From Sympetrum striolatum (Eukaryota; Arthropoda; Insecta; Odonata; Libellulidae): a stretch of 64,000 nt of DNA. Shown here piece after piece: positions 61,864-64,000 of this stretch. The notes beneath the pieces were generated by a model that searched no databases, was not told the DNA's origin, and was given only the letters and a program-made list of their open reading frames with translations. The position numbers and the translations under genes were made by a program. Where the stretch lies: assembly GCA_947579665.1 (NCBI GenBank), contig OX388348.1, positions 6,820,001-6,884,000 on the forward strand, in the 5' to 3' direction. Position 1 is the stretch's first letter, and every line of letters begins with the position of its first letter.

Positions 61864-62031
61864 TCACTTCGTCCTCCGACGAATCCATTGCCATCTATAC
61901 TTTGCTAAGATCTTTTCACGGAATCTTTTAATTCCCTCCACTCCCACGGCCCGCGTTTCACATCCAAACAGCAAAAGGCTGTAAAATTATTTTAGGAATC
62001 CTCTTCTAGGTGTTTTATCAATCCTCATATT
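61864..62031 (-). pseudogene. possible LINE reverse transcriptase tail remnant
   Basis: On the minus strand a frame from 61980 down to 61864 gives LLLFGCETRAVGVEGIKRF followed by REKI and a basic run ending at a stop. This resembles the VLLYGCETWTL---D---L--FE segment after the catalytic domain of several LINE reverse transcriptases (RTE/CR1 types). Upstream (to about 62031) there are stops and only a loose resemblance. The fragment is short and decayed, and chance cannot be excluded. Confidence 0.3.
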
Positions 62032-63832
62032 TTATACACGACGGACTGTTTAGTAAATAAAGGTACCTCGCCATGAAATATCCAGATAAAATGGCCAAAA
62101 TTTGAACTTCACTTCACTCCATGTGAAAAGTTTATCGCAGATAATTGTGCAATTGAAAATGGAAGAGGAGGAGTAAATAATTGTGATTTTCCTCTAAGAT
62201 CTATTTTACGGTAAAACCATACTGACGATTTTGCCTCCCATTCCTATATAAGATTCCGGAATCGCATGTAGGTGTCCATTGTGAGAGAAAATGTTTTAAT
62301 CCTCCATTTTATTCCGAATAGCACATGAGCTGAGTGGTAAAATTAGATTATTTAACCACTTTAATATTCCATTACTTTGAGAAGATTATCATTTATAGTT
62401 TTATAAAACAATATGTTTCGGAAAATAATACTACTTAAGCTGTGTCTTGAGGATTGTTTATTGATGTACAGCAATGAAAATTAACTCGGTTTTATACGCC
62501 TTCATGTTCTACCAAATATGTAACAAATAACGAAGTTTTGTCAATCAAGATTTTTCTATCGACAGTTTTTTAATTATTTTTTATTCTTCAAACCTGAAAC
62601 AGCAGAAAACTTGATTTTTGGCCAGGCGTAAAATAATTTTTATTTCAAATAATCCCGATGTATTCGATCGAAAAAATGTGTTATAACAGATAGCATTTTC
62701 CCATTATCTTTATTATCATAATTGAAATCGTGAAATGTGATTCAATTAATTGAATTTGTACCATATCATTAGGACATGCAGGCTATTTTGGGACTTAATG
62801 GAATTAATAATTGTTAATTATTATTATTTATATTAATTATTGCAAATCATATACAGATATCATTTTTTTGTTTTAAATTGATATATTTAATATAAAATTA
62901 GCTCCTAAAATTATAAATTGTATCTCGAGTGAGCATAATATGAATAAGGTACTGAATTAAACGTAAATAAAGGAAATTGTGAAATTATTACATTTGGAAA
63001 AAACCATGAACTGAATGTAAACGATGGCCGAATTGTAATATACGCGAAGTTATTAGTGAATGATCCTCATCACCATTGCCATGGGATCTAAGGAGGAATT
63101 CATGCTTACTTGGTAAAATGAGGAGTGAAGTACTGTTCCCTTCTTTCCGTCTTAAGCCGAAGTTACTGATGCATTATGATGAATAATGCCTTTTATTTGT
63201 TTTACATTGGTCAAATGATCACATTAGTCCTTTCAATTTTTTCAACTCATTGGGATTGGAGCCACAGTGCTGTGGATTTCCTCCGCAGCGCTCAGTGAGG
63301 AGAAGAACCATAAGGTCCTCATTCTACCTTTACGTCTCTATCCTGAGATAGCAGGAGTGGGTGGTGTGGATCAAAGCTACCTATGGCCCGGTAAATGTCT
63401 GGTTATACATAAAAAAGAAAATCATTAAAAACATTCTATTTAAGAAATGGTTGCAGATACAAGTCCCGGTCAAATAAACTAACCTAATCCAGTGATAAAT
63501 AAATACTGTTCATTGATATAATTAGTGTACATAAAATTGGGGAACTTTCTTCGTTATATCCTTCACGTTTGACGAATTCAGGTATGCATAAGGAAAAAGT
63601 GTAAGGTAAAGCAGCGCTCGGCATGCCTCTTGTAGGACAAGGGTCTCCAGGTATTTCGACACCCTTAAGGCGCGTGCCTCCAAGGGTGATCCGTCTTTGG
63701 GTTGGGACACAAAAAATTCGGACGTAAGAAGAGAAATGGCCGATAAGGAGAGAAAGTGGCGCCGCGGGATAGAGCGGGGATTAGGGGAAACACGGGTGAA
63801 AGCCAAAGAGGAGGAAGTGTGTTTTTCGCGTT
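62032..63832. other. non-coding stretch
   Basis: No supportable gene. An extremely AT-rich, ATT-dominated tract lies at about 62800-62860. Confidence 0.5.
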
Positions 63833-63899
63833 CACTCCTTGGGGAGGGGTGCCACTCCTAGGGGGGGCCACTCCTAGGGGGAGCCACTCCTAGTGGAAG
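63833..63899 (+). repeat. 16-bp GC-rich minisatellite, three clear units plus one degenerate
   Basis: GCCACTCCTAGGGGGG (63851-63866), GCCACTCCTAGGGGGA (63867-63882) and GCCACTCCTAGTGGAA (63883-63898) follow one another, preceded by a degenerate TCACTCCTTGGGGAGG unit from about 63834. CCTAGG palindromes lie in the first two clear units. The surrounding 63600-63900 is GC-elevated. Confidence 0.9.
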
Positions 63900-64000
63900 G
63901 TCCTGAAATAAATATGACACCGTTGACACTGAGCGCAATTCGTAAGAAATCGATAGAAGGAGCAGACGAGGAGATTTCTGATAAAAAACAAACTGGTTGA

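Noticed and set aside
1..64000. CRISPR arrays, rRNA genes, prokaryotic operons
   Set aside because: No regularly spaced short repeats with unique spacers, no rRNA signatures and no dense coding; the transposon content is eukaryotic.

Overview
The window looks like nuclear DNA from an animal, most likely an arthropod and probably an insect. It is AT-rich (about two-thirds A+T by eye), has almost no long open frames, and is scattered with decayed eukaryotic transposable elements: hAT, Helitron, non-LTR and LTR elements, tRNA-derived SINEs and hammerhead-like foldbacks. I found no bacterial-type operons, rRNA, functional tRNA, CRISPR array or host exon that I could defend. The best reading is a gene desert or very large intron whose history is written in mobile-element fossils.

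Layout. 1-2545: old repeats, comprising a diverged direct pair with a B-box-like GGTTCGAACC (968-1244 and 1466-1753) and a ~261-270 bp tandem duplication (1973-2545). 2919-4983: the densest locus. Two head-to-head, diverged copies of an unknown, formerly coding sequence form a large inverted repeat. The left arm was entered by a hAT element (3027-3734, perfect 8-bp target duplication, remnant hAT C-terminal domain), and that element was itself entered by a tRNA-derived SINE (3421-3551, perfect 14-bp target duplication). 5355-6221 and 23818-24699: two copies, in opposite orientation, of a ~870 bp non-coding element with subterminal inverted repeats, a tetranucleotide microsatellite and three ~177 bp internal tandem units. 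This architecture recalls Helentron-associated (DINE-1-like) elements.

33070-33230: a foldback carrying GAAACCGGTT. 36018-36485: the C-terminal part of a non-LTR reverse transcriptase, in one frame with two stops. 43344-43435: a second, degraded member of the hammerhead-like family. 43894-44206: a 293-bp LTR followed by a tRNA-Lys-type primer binding site, with no internal coding region. 48979-49139: a long palindrome whose apex folds as a hammerhead-ribozyme-like core. 49708-50753: a badly decayed Helitron Pif1-type helicase. 59116-59232: a second SINE copy. 61337-61397: two adjacent perfect or near-perfect hairpins. 61864-62031: a weak second LINE remnant. 63833-63899: a 16-bp minisatellite.

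Nothing here forms a functional pathway. What is informative is the nesting order in the 3-5 kb region (inverted duplication, then hAT, then SINE) and the spread of GAAACCGGT/hammerhead-like foldbacks, which probably belong to Penelope-like or related retroelements. Long stretches between these landmarks hold no gene I can support.
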